Assembly (NCBI GenBank): GCA_905221605.1
Contig: CAJNDS010002363.1
Span: 62,001 to 126,000 of the forward strand
Source of the DNA: Symbiodinium natans
Lineage: Eukaryota; Sar; Dinophyceae; Suessiales; Symbiodiniaceae
Direction: 5' to 3'
Length of the DNA: 64,000 nucleotides
Below the pieces are notes generated by a model. The model was not told where the DNA came from. It searched no databases and saw only the letters and a list, made by a program, of their open reading frames with translations. Of this stretch, positions 40,296-51,309 are shown piece by piece. The position numbers and the translations under genes are program-made. Every line of letters starts with the position of its first letter. Positions within the stretch are counted from its first letter, which is position 1.

Positions 40296-40464
40296 GTTTA
40301 TTCTTTGGGGGGGGGGGGGGTAGGGGCTTTAAGCCCTTTTGCCGCCGAAAGCGCAGTCCCTGTTGGCAATCTGCGTTGTCAGTCCAGGTTTTGAGTTTCG
40401 GGCAATCGGTGCGAAGGGACCCTGACTGCTGCGGTTCTTTCGTCCCTAGCAATGATAATTCTAC

Positions 40465-40540
40465 CTAAACCGTAAACCCTAAACCCTAAACTCTAAACCC
40501 TAAAACCCTAAGCCTTGAGCCCTAAGCCCCAGGCCCTGAA
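40465..40540 (-). repeat. Telomere-like tract, C strand
   Basis: CCCTAAA then CCCTAAG/CCCTGAA variants. Confidence 0.85.
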
Positions 40541-40635
40541 TAGGGCGACTACCCTGCCCCCACCCCCGCCCCCAGCGGCAGTGGAAAGCGCCTCACCGAG
40601 TCTCCCCCCGCAGAAGTATCGCCTGGATGGGCTCT

Positions 40636-40712
40636 GGTTTAGGGTTTAGGGTTTGGGGTTTGGGGTGTGGGGTTTAGGGTTTAGGGTTTAGAGTTTAGGG
40701 TTTAGGGTTCAG
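40636..40712 (+). repeat. Telomere-like tract, G strand
   Basis: TTTAGGG with TTTGGGG units. Confidence 0.9.
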
Positions 40713-40902
40713 GGCTCTCCAAACTAGGACTCAATGTGAGGCCCTCTTTTTAAGGGCCGTACTAGATATAGAGAACTGCCCTCATGTTGGGATTTCCGGG
40801 TTTAGGGTTTCAGGGGGGGGAGGGGGTGTCAAGGGATTCGGGGCAACACTACTAGCCCACGCATGAAACTGTAGAGTTAAGAGAAGGGTCAAAATTTCAG
40901 AA

Positions 40903-41025
40903 CACCGAACCCGAAACCCTAAACCTAAACCCCACACCCTAAACCTGAGTTCTAAACCCTAAACCCTCAACCCTAAAACCCACCCTAAACCCCAAACCCT
41001 AAAGCCTAAACCCTAAGCCCTCGCC
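40903..41025 (-). repeat. Degenerate telomere-like tract, C strand
   Basis: CCCTAAA units with many single-base variants. Confidence 0.8.
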
Positions 41026-41159
41026 CTGAAGGCCTTCGTCGATATCCGGCTCATCTTTCCTTGGGGAACCCACGTCCTCAGAAGGTGCAGTGCGCAGGAG
41101 AGCTTCAATTAGGGTTTAGAGTTTAGGATTTGGGGTTTAGGGTTTGGGTTTCGGGCAGT

Positions 41160-41510
41160 GGCTGCGCAGCATAACTTACGAAACATGCGTCGCAGTCCTG
41201 CTAGACATCTGGGACATCTGTGCTTGGACCGAGTCTAGGCCCGCAACCGCCGTCGCACTACGTGGGATTGGTTTCGGGACTCTTTCTTGGCAGTGGCTAA
41301 AGCGCATTTGCAGCTTGCGGCTTATATGAGGTTTGGAGGTTGCGGCAGTCGGTTCAAACATTGTAACATAGCGCTTTGCTTTCGGACTTCTCACTTTGCA
41401 ACACCACACAGTTGAAAACATAAAAAAAGGCCATAGACATTATGCATCCGATGAAACATCATGCACATCGCACAAATGCTGGGGTATCTTGTGGCCCTCG
41501 ACATGCACGA
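41160..41510. other. Unique spacer
   Basis: Opposing 61- and 81-codon frames, not recognisable. Confidence 0.35.
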
Positions 41511-41512
41511 AG

Positions 41513-41600
41513 CCCTACACCCTAAACCCTAAACCTTATAAACCCTAAGCCCTAAGCCCTAAGCCCTAAACCCTAAACCCTAAACCCTAAACCCTGACTG
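41513..41600 (-). repeat. Telomere-like tract, C strand
   Basis: CCCTAAG block followed by CCCTAAA units. Confidence 0.92.
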
Positions 41601-41679
41601 GTAGTTGGTCCACTCTATCCTTGCACCAGCCTTAGGATACAGGGATCTTGTGAGGCCCTCAACGGCGGATGTTTACGGT

Positions 41680-41768
41680 TTAGGGTTTAGGGTTCAGGGT
41701 TCAGGGGTCAGGGTTCAGGGTTTAGGGTTTAGGGTTTAGGGTGTAGGGTTTAGGGTTTAGGGTTTACG
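41680..41768 (+). repeat. Telomere-like tract, G strand
   Basis: TTTAGGG with TTCAGGG and TGTAGGG. Confidence 0.92.
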
Positions 41769-41790
41769 GCCCCGAACGTGTTTACGATAC

Positions 41791-41857
41791 TAGGGGTGTA
41801 CCTTGTTAGGGGGTCCCGTTTTTTAGGGGATCCTACTATTTGGGGGTCTATATGAAG
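41791..41857 (-). repeat. Dispersed repeat family N copy
   Basis: TAGGGGTGTACCTTGTTAGG, CCTACTATTTGGGGGTCTAT; inverted match to 39545. Confidence 0.65.
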
Positions 41858-41908
41858 GGTCGCCTCCTTTCGTGATTTCCCATTTGTGTGGCTGGCGTCT
41901 TCTTAACT

Positions 41909-42021
41909 CGTTCTTAGCAGGGAGATCTGGGAATTCGTGTCCCTATATTCCATGGAAAGTTAAATATGGGGAAACCCTAAGCCCTAAACCCAAATTCCCC
42001 AATTCCCTACTAAAGACTAGC
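41909..42021. mobile_element. MITE-E-like copy with internal C-strand telomere-like units
   Basis: GTTCTTAGCAGGGAGATCTG at the left and AATTCCCTACTAAAGACTAG at the right are inverted; AACCCTAAGCCCTAAACCC sits between (about 41973-41992). Confidence 0.6.
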
Positions 42022-42116
42022 AAGGCAAGGTTTGTTGTTCGACTGTGCACGCGCGTCCTCGTCGTCGTCCGCTTCATCTGCACCTTAGCTGGCGCGGCCT
42101 TCACTTCGTTGGACCC

Positions 42117-42198
42117 TAAGCCTATACAACCCTAACCCTAAACCCTAAACCCTAAACCCTAAACCCTAAACCCTAAACCCTAACCCTAAACCCAACCT
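42117..42198 (-). repeat. Telomere-like tract, C strand
   Basis: About ten CCCTAAA units. Confidence 0.93.
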
Positions 42199-42422
42199 CC
42201 CAAAGCCCGAACTATCCCTTGTTTCACGCATCAACAAAACACCTTGTCTACGCTTGAGGGGTGTTACAAGCCGCCTGCAGGAAGCATCGGACGGGCCACC
42301 CCCAAACAAGGGCAATCCACCGAGGAAGCCGCAACCACGAGACGGACAATTCAGATCAAAGGAGCATTCATCAAAGACACGAGGAGTGGGGATGTGTAGG
42401 AGTAGATGGAGGATACAGGTAC

Positions 42423-42515
42423 ACCCTAAACCCTAAACCCTAAACCCTAAACCCTAAACCCTAAACCCTAAACCCTAAACCCTAAACCCTAAACCCTAAA
42501 CCCTAAACCCTAAAC
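42423..42515 (-). repeat. Telomere-like tract, C strand
   Basis: Thirteen perfect CCCTAAA units. Confidence 0.95.
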
Positions 42516-42657
42516 CGGTTTGGAGGGTGCTTTAACACGGTGCTTTTCATCCCGGACACCACTGTGTTTCTGTAGAGAGCGGAGGCATCTCCAACCCCAG
42601 CTATGCGAACACCTAAGCCATCACACGCTTTAGGGCTCTGTGAAACCAATCCAGAAT

Positions 42658-42721
42658 AAACCCCTAAACTCTGAACCCTAAACCCTAAACCCTAAACCCT
42701 GAACCCTGAACCCTAAACCCT
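42658..42721 (-). repeat. Telomere-like tract, C strand
   Basis: CCCTAAA and CCCTGAA units. Confidence 0.9.
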
Positions 42722-42724
42722 TGT

Positions 42725-43095
42725 GACCACTCATCCTTGGCCAGCGCAGTTTTGTTGTGGATGCTCGGCTTTCTGGATGCACCGTGGGTTGAGGGTTTAG
42801 GGTAGTTCTTATCACGGCAACGGGTAGGGAAAAGAAGGTGCCCGATGGCGCGAATTGTCTAATCATTAGCCTGCCCCTCCTAAACCATGAACTTGCAAGC
42901 CTCTCAGTCGGCACTGGAGTCACTAGCCTGACGCCCTCCCAAACGCTTCATTTTGTGACAGACGCGAACCAAAATAGCAGTGATCATCCAGGCCACTCGG
43001 CGGCGTGTCCTCCCTCTGTGACTCAATCCACTTCACGAACTGGTGAGGATTCCCCATCACCGCAGCCTGACGCATTCAGTGGATCCCTGGTTCAC
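42725..43095. other. Unique spacer
   Basis: Frames of 81-94 codons on both strands, mostly ended by adjacent telomere repeats; no known family. Confidence 0.35.
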
Positions 43096-43100
43096 TCTTT

Positions 43101-43167
43101 GGGTTTAGGGTTTAGGGTTTAGGGTTTAGGGTTTAGGGTTTAGGGTTTAGGGTTTAGGGTTTAGGTT
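43101..43167 (+). repeat. Telomere-like tract, G strand
   Basis: Nine perfect TTTAGGG units. Confidence 0.94.
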
Positions 43168-43768
43168 TGGCTAGGGGAGGGAATGTCGGAACCCAGTGAC
43201 TCTGGCCCATTGTGCGCCTCAACAACAAGCATGCAGGTTTAAGTAGACATATGCTTCCAGGAACCCAATCATTAGGGGTACTAGAGCCCCCATGGGTTTA
43301 GGGTTTAGGGTTTAGGGTAATTAGGTCCCTGGAAGGATAGGGTAGGGCTTTAGGAAAAGGAGTGCGATGTGGGGGTCTCACTCAGCTTTGTGAGTGGGGG
43401 TTCAGGGTTCGGGTGTGGAAGCCAGGTGCCCCGGAGCTTAGGGTTTAGGGTTTAGGGTGCCGGTGGGTTTTCTTGACCGCAAGCAAGACTGCTCCGGAGT
43501 TGAATCGGACGAAACCCGAACGCCTGTGTCAGAGCCGCAGGTTTCGGTGGTTTGCCCGTGTAGTATAGGGGCCTTACTAGTTAAAATCGGGTTTTGGGGA
43601 GTTAACATAGCAAAATCACACGGACCGTAAGGAAATACTCTTAGAAATTATCCGACCCTATATTATCCGTGTATAGTACTGACTATGCTCTAGTAGCACG
43701 CCGGCAGGGGCCGGCAGCAGGGCTTTCTAGGGCATGCAATAAAGAGCGAGCTAAGAGGGAAAGATCGA

Positions 43769-43830
43769 GAGAGAGAGAGAGAGAGAGAGAGCGGGAGAGA
43801 CAGAGGCAGTCAGACAGAGACAGACAGATA
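43769..43830. repeat. (GA)n microsatellite
   Basis: GA dinucleotides grading into CAGA. Confidence 0.9.
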
Positions 43831-44101
43831 AAGAGAAAGAGATGGTAAAGAAGGAGGGGGTTCAGGGTTCAGGGTTGTTCTAGCATTCAAGTACATTTCC
43901 GGGCATAGGTCGGCCCCTGAATCGGGCCGCCAACAGTCTGTGGCAGGAGGGGGTACATGAACACCCCCCTAAACCCTAAACCCTAAACCCTAAACCCGAT
44001 GGCTGTGCCCTCGAAGCGTTAGGATCTTGTCAAGCCGAGAAGCCAGAAACTTCGCCAGGTTTTGCTCGTGAGTCCCTGCCGGAGTTATCCTGGTGGCATC
44101 C

Positions 44102-44190
44102 AAACCTTGAATCCTAAACCCCTAAACCCTAAACCCTAAACTCTAAACCCTAAACCCTAAACCCTAAACCCTTGAATCCTAAACCCCTTT
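44102..44190 (-). repeat. Telomere-like tract, C strand
   Basis: CCCTAAA units bounded by two TTGAATCCTAAACCCC copies at 44107 and 44173. Confidence 0.88.
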
Positions 44191-44611
44191 GCAACTGGAC
44201 GGCGAACGGCTGCCAAGAAAAGCAAACCCCTGAACCCTAAACCAGTCACCTCCAACTACCCGAAGCCTGGGCCACCTCCCTAAACCCTAACCCCAAAGGG
44301 TTTGGGGGTCTTAGGGTTTAGGGTTTCTGCTTTAGGGTTTAGGGTTTAGGGCTACCCTATACCCCTAGACCCTGAACCCAGACGAAGAACTTGAACCCCC
44401 AAGACGAAGGGCCCGCGCTGCAAGGGCCTCTCCCGCAGGCTAATTTTCTCTAAAGCCTCTCTCACTTTTATAGGGTTCTTAAGGGAGGGGGGTTCAAGGG
44501 GGGGTATGTAACTTAAGCTTCCCTAATACTCCCTAAGCTTCCCTAAGGTTCCTTAGGTACCTCCTCCCCCCCATTAAGAACTCCATAACGCTTTCACGGT
44601 TTTTGAGCAAG

Positions 44612-44720
44612 ACTTGGTAGCCCAGCAACCATATTCTAATAAGGTCACCCTTTTTTGGGTTGGTTATTCTATAAGGGAACCCTGAACCAAAAAAAGGAAA
44701 AGGGTACCACTGGGCTACCC
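44612..44720. mobile_element. MITE-C copy
   Basis: CTTGGTAGCCCAGCAACCAT at the left, GGTACCACTGGGCTACC at the right; interior TTATTCTATAAGGGAACCCT. Confidence 0.88.
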
Positions 44721-45174
44721 AGAAAAAGAAACGGAAGGTGTGCCAGGCTGCTGAGGGTGTACCTGTGAGGGATGTTAGGGCTTGCAGTTTCGGGCAGAAA
44801 GCCCACGCCACAACAAGTTCTAGCCAACAAGACATATGCAAAACATGGGCAAACCGCACCAACCCCAAACCTAAACCCTAAACCCATAACCCGTTTGAAC
44901 CCAGATGCTTTGCCTGTACACGAAACTCTAAACCCCAAAAACCTCGAAGAAGAAGAAGAAGAACAAGCCGGCCTCATGGAGTGCCCGAAAGAGGGCATGG
45001 AGGACGCGCATTTTCGCAGGCCCAGGTGATAGAAGAGACCCCTGAACCCTATAGACCCTAAACCTTAAACCCCTTGCTCCAGGAAAGGCGTGGTGCTCGC
45101 CCTTGCCAAGCGAGCAAAGGGGTGATGACGCGTATGGATCAGGCAAAAAAGCCCTAATCTTGGTGCCCTGAACC

Positions 45175-45255
45175 ACCCCTAAACCCCAAACCCTGAACCC
45201 TACACCCTACACCCTAAACCCTAAACCCCAAACCCTAACCCCCTAAACCCTTTCC
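45175..45255 (-). repeat. Telomere-like tract, C strand
   Basis: CCCTACA, CCCTAAA and CCCCAAA units. Confidence 0.88.
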
Positions 45256-45369
45256 GAAAACGCCCTAAAACGCTATAAGCCGGAAACCCTGCGCCGGCTC
45301 CTGGTGATCTCATTGTCGGCTTGGCCCTTTTGTGAGCTTGTCCTCTGAAGATCCCCGGCCAAGATTTGG

Positions 45370-45465
45370 AGTTTAGGGTTACAGGGTTTAGGTTTCAGGG
45401 CTACAGGACTTAGGGTTTAGGGCTACAGGGTTTAAGGGTTTAGGGCTACAGGGTTTAGGGTGTAG
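45370..45465 (+). repeat. Telomere-like tract, G strand, with GGGCTACAGGG units
   Basis: TTTAGGGCTACAGGG recurs about four times, a composite unit. Confidence 0.85.
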
Positions 45466-45772
45466 GGATGGGGTTTGAGGCCTTAGGGTTGCGAAGCTGG
45501 TTGGTCTGGAGGAGGGTGAGTTCTTTCAGGGTGGGAGCTCGGCAGACAAAGTGGCCAGGCTTGGTGGTCGGAAGACCTCAACCAGCTGGCTTCTCACTGC
45601 CTAAACCCTAAACCCTAAACCCTAAACCCTAAACCTGATTCATCTTCTTTTCACTCCTCAATCCCTCCGCGGGCCTCAAACAACCGTTTGGGCGCGCCTA
45701 CACCTCAAAACCATGTCAGGGTGTCCCTAAAAAGCAGCGATCTGGAAAGGCCCCCAGATGCTGAATCTATAA

Positions 45773-45879
45773 CTTCGTTGCTGAGTTCAGAAGCCCCAAA
45801 AAAGTGTACACTTTCAGTCTTACAGAGGCTGATCGTCTCCCAAAAAGTGTGAAACATGTGACTCACTGAGCTACTAAGA
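45773..45879. mobile_element. MITE-F copy
   Basis: CTTCGTTGCTGAGTTCAGAA at the left and GACTCACTGAGCTACTAAG at the right, with GTGTACACTTTCAG inside, as at 7114. Confidence 0.88.
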
Positions 45880-45929
45880 TAAGCCAGCACCCTTTGTCAA
45901 GCTGCGGGTGAGTCTCATGCACCTTTTTG

Positions 45930-46042
45930 CTAGGCTGCCCAGTAACCTAGGCTTCAAAAGGGTGCCCTTTTTTGCTTAAAGGGGTTTATAAGGGAACCTA
46001 AACCCCCGAAAAAGGGAATAAGGGCACGACTGGGCATCCTAG
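45930..46042. mobile_element. MITE-D copy, intact
   Basis: CTAGGCTGCCCAGTAACCTA at the left; inverted right end CTAGGATGCCCAGTCGTGCC. Nearly the same sequence as 4508, so probably recently mobile. Confidence 0.9.
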
Positions 46043-46340
46043 TTTGCATCTGCCCTGCAGCGACCCAACCGGGACGGCAAGAAGCAAATGCCGCGAGCTT
46101 CAAGCTTGTCTGAAGTCACCCGAACCCTCAACCCTGAACCTTTTGTGTAAATCCTGAAAACTCCGTAGCTTAGAGGGGGCGGTGCCTTGACATGAGCCAA
46201 GTGCTCCACTTTGCCGCCATTCCCGCCATGGCTGCTGCACTGGCGGTTGCGGCTCGTGCATTCACAGACCCCTGCAACTTCTGTTAAGTGCACATGCTTG
46301 GACAACGAAAGCTCGGGTTCTTGGCTGACTGGGTTGAGGA
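46043..46340. other. Unique spacer
   Basis: An 88-codon minus frame exists without recognisable similarity. Confidence 0.35.
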
Positions 46341-46342
46341 GT

Positions 46343-46442
46343 TGGGATGTTCCCCCCTATAGAAACAGTCACTAATAGGGATTATAGTAACCCCCTATGA
46401 TAATCCCTTTTGAGGACTGTTCGTATAAGGGGGAACCTCCCA
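46343..46442. mobile_element. MITE-B copy, intact reference
   Basis: TGGGATGTTCCCCCCTAT at the left; inverted right end TGGGAGGTTCCCCCTTAT. Uninterrupted GATAATCCCTTTTGAGGACT serves as the empty-site comparison for 22664. Confidence 0.92.
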
Positions 46443-46589
46443 GTATAGGAGTTTCACCACCTAGTTCAGGCCCTGCTACACATGCACCTGTCGAGCAGAA
46501 GCAGCGCACAGTGTCCGCTGCCCAATCTCAGGGAGGCCCGAACAACACCCCAAACTCCTCCTGCGTCCCTCCATCTGTTTCTCTCCGTC

Positions 46590-46618
46590 TCTCTCTCTTG
46601 CTCTCGCTTTCGCTCTCG

Positions 46619-46650
<32 letters not shown>

Positions 46651-46652
46651 TG
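46590..46652. repeat. (CT)n-rich microsatellite
   Basis: CTCT runs with CG interruptions. Confidence 0.9.
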
Positions 46653-47095
46653 CTCTCTGGCCGACTCTCTGTCCCAAAGAGACCCGCGCACAAGCCTAGC
46701 CCTACCTTGACCTCGGCTTAGGGTTTATATGGGTGGTACACACGTGAGAATAGTCAGAACCGATAATCCCCACCCCCTCCCCCCACCCCCCCTACAAAGA
46801 ACAACATTAAATAATTTTCTGGGGAGTCTACCAATCCTGTAAGGGCTACAGAGTTCGGGGGTTTAAGGGAAAGAGGATAAAGCCTAAACCCTAAACCCTA
46901 AACCCTAAACCCTAAACCCTGCTGCGCGAGCGCCTGGGAAGTTCCCGGCTGCAAAGGGTGGAGCCCGCGCTCCTTTCCGGTTCTTTAAACCCTAAACCCT
47001 AAACCCTAAACCCTTAACTCTGAACCCTAAACCCTAAACCTGTCTTCGTTTGCCCCGAAAGCGCACAAAGGGGAGGGGGGTTCAAGGTGCTTAGA

Positions 47096-47220
47096 AGGTT
47101 TAGGGCTTCTTCAGTGCAGGGTTTAGCGTGTATAGGGCTTAGGGTTTAGGGTTTAGAGTCTAGGGTTTAGGGTTTAGGGCTTGTTCAGGGAGTAGGGCAT
47201 AGGGTTTAGGATCCCTTATA
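47096..47220 (+). repeat. Degenerate telomere-like tract, G strand
   Basis: TTTAGGG units with several interruptions. Confidence 0.75.
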
Positions 47221-47507
47221 GGGTTTAGAGTTTGTTTGCAAGTTGCTTGAAAGCCTCTTGCTAGAGGGTTTAGGGTTGAGGGCTGTGAGGCCCTAAACCC
47301 TAAACCCTCAACCCTAAACCCCTGAAGCACCCGTCCTGGTCCAGCGCCAGTGGGCTGGTATGGTGCGATCTGGATGCCGTTGGGAAGATACTGAGGCATG
47401 GCCCTGCAGGGTTGAGGTTGCTTGGTTTAGAGTTTAGGGTTAAGGGTTCAGGGTTTCATGACAGGGTGGTGGTGAGGTCAAGTCATCTTTTGTGCCGGGG
47501 CAGTAGA

Positions 47508-47597
47508 TACTTGGAGGTTCGTGAGGAGAAATAAGGGGAACTAAACTTAAGGGTAGGATAACTTGGGCTATACTGTAGCTATCCCTGAACTTACTTG
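47508..47597. mobile_element. MITE-A-like copy, diverged
   Basis: ATACTTGGAGGTTCGTGAGG at the left; right end CCTGAACTTACTTGGG only loosely inverted. Confidence 0.5.
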
Positions 47598-47707
47598 GGC
47601 CGGGATGGAAATATGTGGAGCTTTCAGACACTGAGGGAATTGCGTGCTCTGCTGCAGGATCTACGGGGGTTCTGTGCTTTGCGGGTGAGGCGACATTTCA
47701 AGACTAG

Positions 47708-47796
47708 CTGGTTCTTAATAGGGAATGAGAGAATGAGGGCCCTATACATGTGTGTGTATATATATATATATATTTGCTACCCCCCCCCCCCCCCTC
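47708..47796. mobile_element. MITE-E left half ending in AT and poly(C) runs
   Basis: CTGGTTCTTAATAGGGAATG and GAGGGCCCTATA match MITE-E; then a TA microsatellite and about 16 C. The right half is not found. Confidence 0.65.
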
Positions 47797-47896
47797 ATAG
47801 GCCCACGTGTTCGCGTGTTTTAGCGTGTCTTACACACAAAAAAGCATAATTTGCTACTTTTTTTGCTGTCCAGATTCCTTCTCATTTTAACAGGAT

Positions 47897-48645
47897 TCCT
47901 ATGAATTATAACCGCTTCTTTTTAATTTGTTAAGGGTTCCTATTCATTTTAATAGCTTTCCCTATTAACTTTTATCAGTTCCGAAAAATATAGGATTCCT
48001 ACGAATTCAATAGAGGATTCCTATTTATGTTCATAGGATTCCAACAAAGTTTCATAGGGTCCCAGATTTTTATAATGAAGCTCCTACTAATGTAATAAGA
48101 TTCCTATCAATTTTAAGGTTCTTATTCATATTAATGGGATTCGTAATAATTTTAATAGGGGTCTCATTCGTTTGCAAAGGATTCCTATTGGTTTAGGCTC
48201 ATATTCATTTAGTAGGATTCCTATTCATTCTTGTTAAAGGAATCTTATTCTTTCATAGGAGTCCTGTTACTTCCTATTAATCTTAGTAAGAAACCTTCTC
48301 AGTCTAGTAGGAGTCCTATGAATTACCAAGCGTTCCTTTTTGATTTGTTGAGGGTTCCTTTTCATTCTAATCGGCTACCTATGAGCTTTTATCCGAACAC
48401 CATTTGATAGGATTCGTATGATTTCAATGAAAGGTTCCTACTTATTATCATAGGATTCCAATAAAGTTTCATAGGGTTCCTAAATATTTTTCAGAAGGCT
48501 CCCACTCATGCAACAAGATTCCTATCAATTTCAGGGCTCTTACTCATGTTAATGGGATTCGTATTCATGTTTAGTAGGGATCTCATTCATTTGAAAGGAA
48601 TTCCTACTGGTTTAGGCTCATATTAATTTCAGTAGGATGCCGATT
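47897..48645. repeat. 417-bp tandem duplication of AT-rich GGATTCCTAT sequence
   Basis: Unit 1 (47897-48313) and unit 2 (48314 to about 48645, incomplete) align along their length, for example TCCTATGAATTA, GATTTGTTGAGGG/AATTTGTTAAGGG, AAGTTTCATAGGG, AAGATTCCTATCAATTT and GGTTTAGGCTCATATT in the same order. Each unit is itself made of degenerate roughly 25-30 bp AGGATTCCTATTAATTTTAA repeats. Confidence 0.88.
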
Positions 48646-48689
48646 ATTTGAGGGTTCACACTTTTTATGGGAGTCCCATTGGTACACCT

Positions 48690-50055
48690 GCAAGGCCTGA
48701 AGTGCTGTACTGTCCGAATCTTTTTGGGACAGTGAAGCAAAAACACCGTACTGTCCCAAAAACTCAAAAAAAAACATCTTTTCAGGGTCTCCAGCTCAAA
48801 GATTGGGACAGTACAGCGTTTTTGCATGACTGGACCCAAAAAGATTGGGACAGTACAGCGTTTTCTGCACCTGGAGGGCCTGAAGTGCCAATCTTTTTGA
48901 GACAGAGAAGCAAAAACACCGTACTGTCCCAATCTTTGACCTGGAGACCCTGAAAAGATTGCTTTTGTTTGAGTTTTTTGGGACAGTACAGCGTTTTTGC
49001 ATGCCTGGACCCAAAAAACATTGGGACAGTACAGCGTTTTTGCATGCCTGGACCCAGAAACATTGGGACAGTACAGTGTTTTCGACACCTGGAGGGCCTG
49101 AAGTGCTGTACTGTCCCAATCTTTTAGGCTCAGAGGAGCAAAAACGCTGTACTGTCCCAAAAAACTCAAACAAAAACAATCTTTTCAGGGTCTCCAGGTA
49201 CTCCAGGTCAAAGATTGGGACAGTACAGCGTTTTTGCATGCCTGGACCCAAAAACATTGGGACAGTACAGTGTTTTCGACACCTGGAGGGCCTGAAGTGC
49301 TGTACTGTCCCAATCTTTTAGGCTCAGAGGAGCAAAAACGCTGTACTGTCCCAAAAAACTCAAACAAAAACAATCTTTTCAGGGTCTCCAGGTACTCCAG
49401 GTCAAAGATTGGGACAGTACAGCGTTTTTGCATGCCTGGACCCAAAAACATTGGGACAGTACAGTGTTTTCGCACCAGGCCTGAAGTGCTGTACTGTCCC
49501 AATCTTTTTCGAGCAAAAACACTGAAGTGCTGTACTGTCCCAATCTTTGACCTGGAGAGCAAAAACCTGTACTGTCCCAAGATTGTTTTTTTTGAGTTTT
49601 TCGGGACAGTACAGCGTTTTTGCATGCCTGGACCCAAAAACATTGGGACAGTACAGTGTTTTCGACACCTGGAGGGCCTGAAGTGCTGTACTGTCCCAAT
49701 CTTTTAGGCTCAGAGGAGCAATCTTTGAGCTGGAGACTCTCAAAATATTGGGCTTTTTGGTTTTTTTGGGACAGTACAGCGTTTTTGCTTCTCTGAGCCT
49801 AAATTGGGACAGTACAGCGTTTTTGCATGCCTGGACCAAAACACATTGGGACAGTACAGCGTTTTCTTCACCTGGAGAGCTTGAAGTGCTGTACTGTCCC
49901 AAACTTTTTTGGGACACAGACACAAAAACACTGTACTGTCCCAATCTTTGAGCTGGAGACCCTGAAAAGATTGGTGTTTTTGGTTTTTTGGGACAGTACA
50001 GCGTCTTTACTCGTCTGAGACTAAAAGATTGGGACAGTACAGCGTTTTTGCAGTT
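48690..50055. repeat. Hairpin satellite built on GGGACAGTACAGCG in both orientations
   Basis: The word and its inverse CGCTGTACTGTCCC recur more than 20 times, alternating so that adjacent copies can pair. Linkers include TGCATGCCTGGACCC, CACCTGGAGGGCCTGAAG and CTTTTCAGGGTCTCCAG. A higher-order 194-bp unit is visible at 49021, 49215 and 49409. Long open frames on both strands are products of the repeat. Confidence 0.93.
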
Positions 50056-50206
50056 TCTATTTGCCCTGGGAGGCCCTTAAACCCTAAACCCCTACACCCT
50101 CCGGTGTAGCCAGGGCACCTGAGGCAGGCAAAACTATAGCAAAAGTGTGGGCCTATGGGGGGGGGGGGGGTACCATGTATTCATATTTATTTATACCCTC
50201 TTGAGG

Positions 50207-50210
<4 letters not shown>

Positions 50211-50240
<30 letters not shown>
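50211..50240. repeat. (AT)n microsatellite
   Basis: Fifteen AT units. Confidence 0.92.
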
Positions 50241-50244
<4 letters not shown>

Positions 50245-50417
50245 ATGCATGATATATACATATACCCTTTTAAGGGATGATATAGATGCTGCTCAGGCTG
50301 GCTGACGTCTCAAAGGTCTGCTGCCCTTTGTAAGTAAGACTCCTCGTCAGCCCTGAATGTCGCACCAGCCCCTAAAGCCCAATCTTTAGGTTTCTTTAGT
50401 GTTTAAGGTTGAGGGCT

Positions 50418-50536
50418 GCTTGGAGGTCATGGTACTGATAAGCAGGTTTCTGACGGAGTAGGGTAACTGTGGGTTATAGCCTTATTCAGGGAACTCCTAA
50501 TCCTACTTATTTTAAGTACCCTTGAATCTCCAAGTA
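50418..50536. mobile_element. MITE-A copy (A2 type)
   Basis: TGCTTGGAGGTCATGGTACT at the left, GTAGGGTAACTGTGGGTTAT inside, TACCCTTGAATCTCCAAGTA at the right, directly followed by a C-strand tract. Confidence 0.82.
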
Positions 50537-50539
50537 CTC

Positions 50540-50640
50540 CTAAACCCCTAACCCCTAACCCCTAACCCCTAAACCCTAAACCCTAAACCCTAAACCCTAA
50601 ACCCTGAACCCTAACCCTAAACCCCAAACCCCAAACCCCA
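50540..50640 (-). repeat. Telomere-like tract, C strand
   Basis: CCCCTAA, CCCTAAA and CCCCAAA blocks in succession. Confidence 0.92.
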
Positions 50641-50702
50641 ATCTGCAACAAGGCTGCGGAGGCATCTGCGGCACCTGGTGGTCGAAAGGCATGTTGGCGC
50701 CG

Positions 50703-50838
50703 GGGTTTAGGGTTTAGGGTTTAGGGTCTAGGGTCTAGGGTTTAGGGTTTAGGGTTTAGGGTCTAGGGTCTAGGGTTTAGGGTTTAGGGTTTAGGGTGTA
50801 GGGTGTAGGGTGTAGGGTTTAGGGTTTAGGGTTTAGGG
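50703..50838 (+). repeat. Telomere-like tract with duplicated variant pattern
   Basis: Three TTTAGGG then two TCTAGGG, repeated, followed by three TGTAGGG and perfect units; the pattern shows block duplication. Confidence 0.94.
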
Positions 50839-50949
50839 CCGCAGGTTGGTCGAGGCGAATCAAAGGAGTACATGTTTGCTTTCTGGCTTCAGAGGGCTTG
50901 CAAAGGAACACCTCAACTCGAAACGCAAAACCTATAGGCCCTACATGAG

Positions 50950-51088
50950 GCCTAAACCCTAAACCCTAAACCCTAAACCCTGAACCCTAAACCCTAAACC
51001 CTAAACCCTAAACCCTAAACCCTAAAACCTAAAACCCTAAACCTAACCCTAAAACCTAAAGCCTGAACCCTAAACCCTGAACCCTATT
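50950..51088 (-). repeat. Telomere-like tract, C strand
   Basis: About 18 units, degenerate on the right. Confidence 0.9.
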
Positions 51089-51309
51089 CATGCAGGGAAG
51101 CTGAAAGCTTGCGCATTCGCCTGTTTGGGGTCCAGCAAAGAATCCGAGACGTTGGGAAAGCTCTGGCTGTTGTCACAGGGTTTAGGGTTTACGGTTTAGG
51201 GTTTAGGGACCCCAGAAGCTCAACCTTTTTCAGCCCCAGGCGTCAAGGTATTTTCGCTCCAAGGTCACCGAGGGCAAGAGCCCCATGCAACCTACCCGCC
51301 TACACACCC

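Noticed and set aside
48618-49944. Overlapping frames of 150-183 codons
   Set aside because: Both strands are open because the satellite is an inverted repeat; no independent coding signal.
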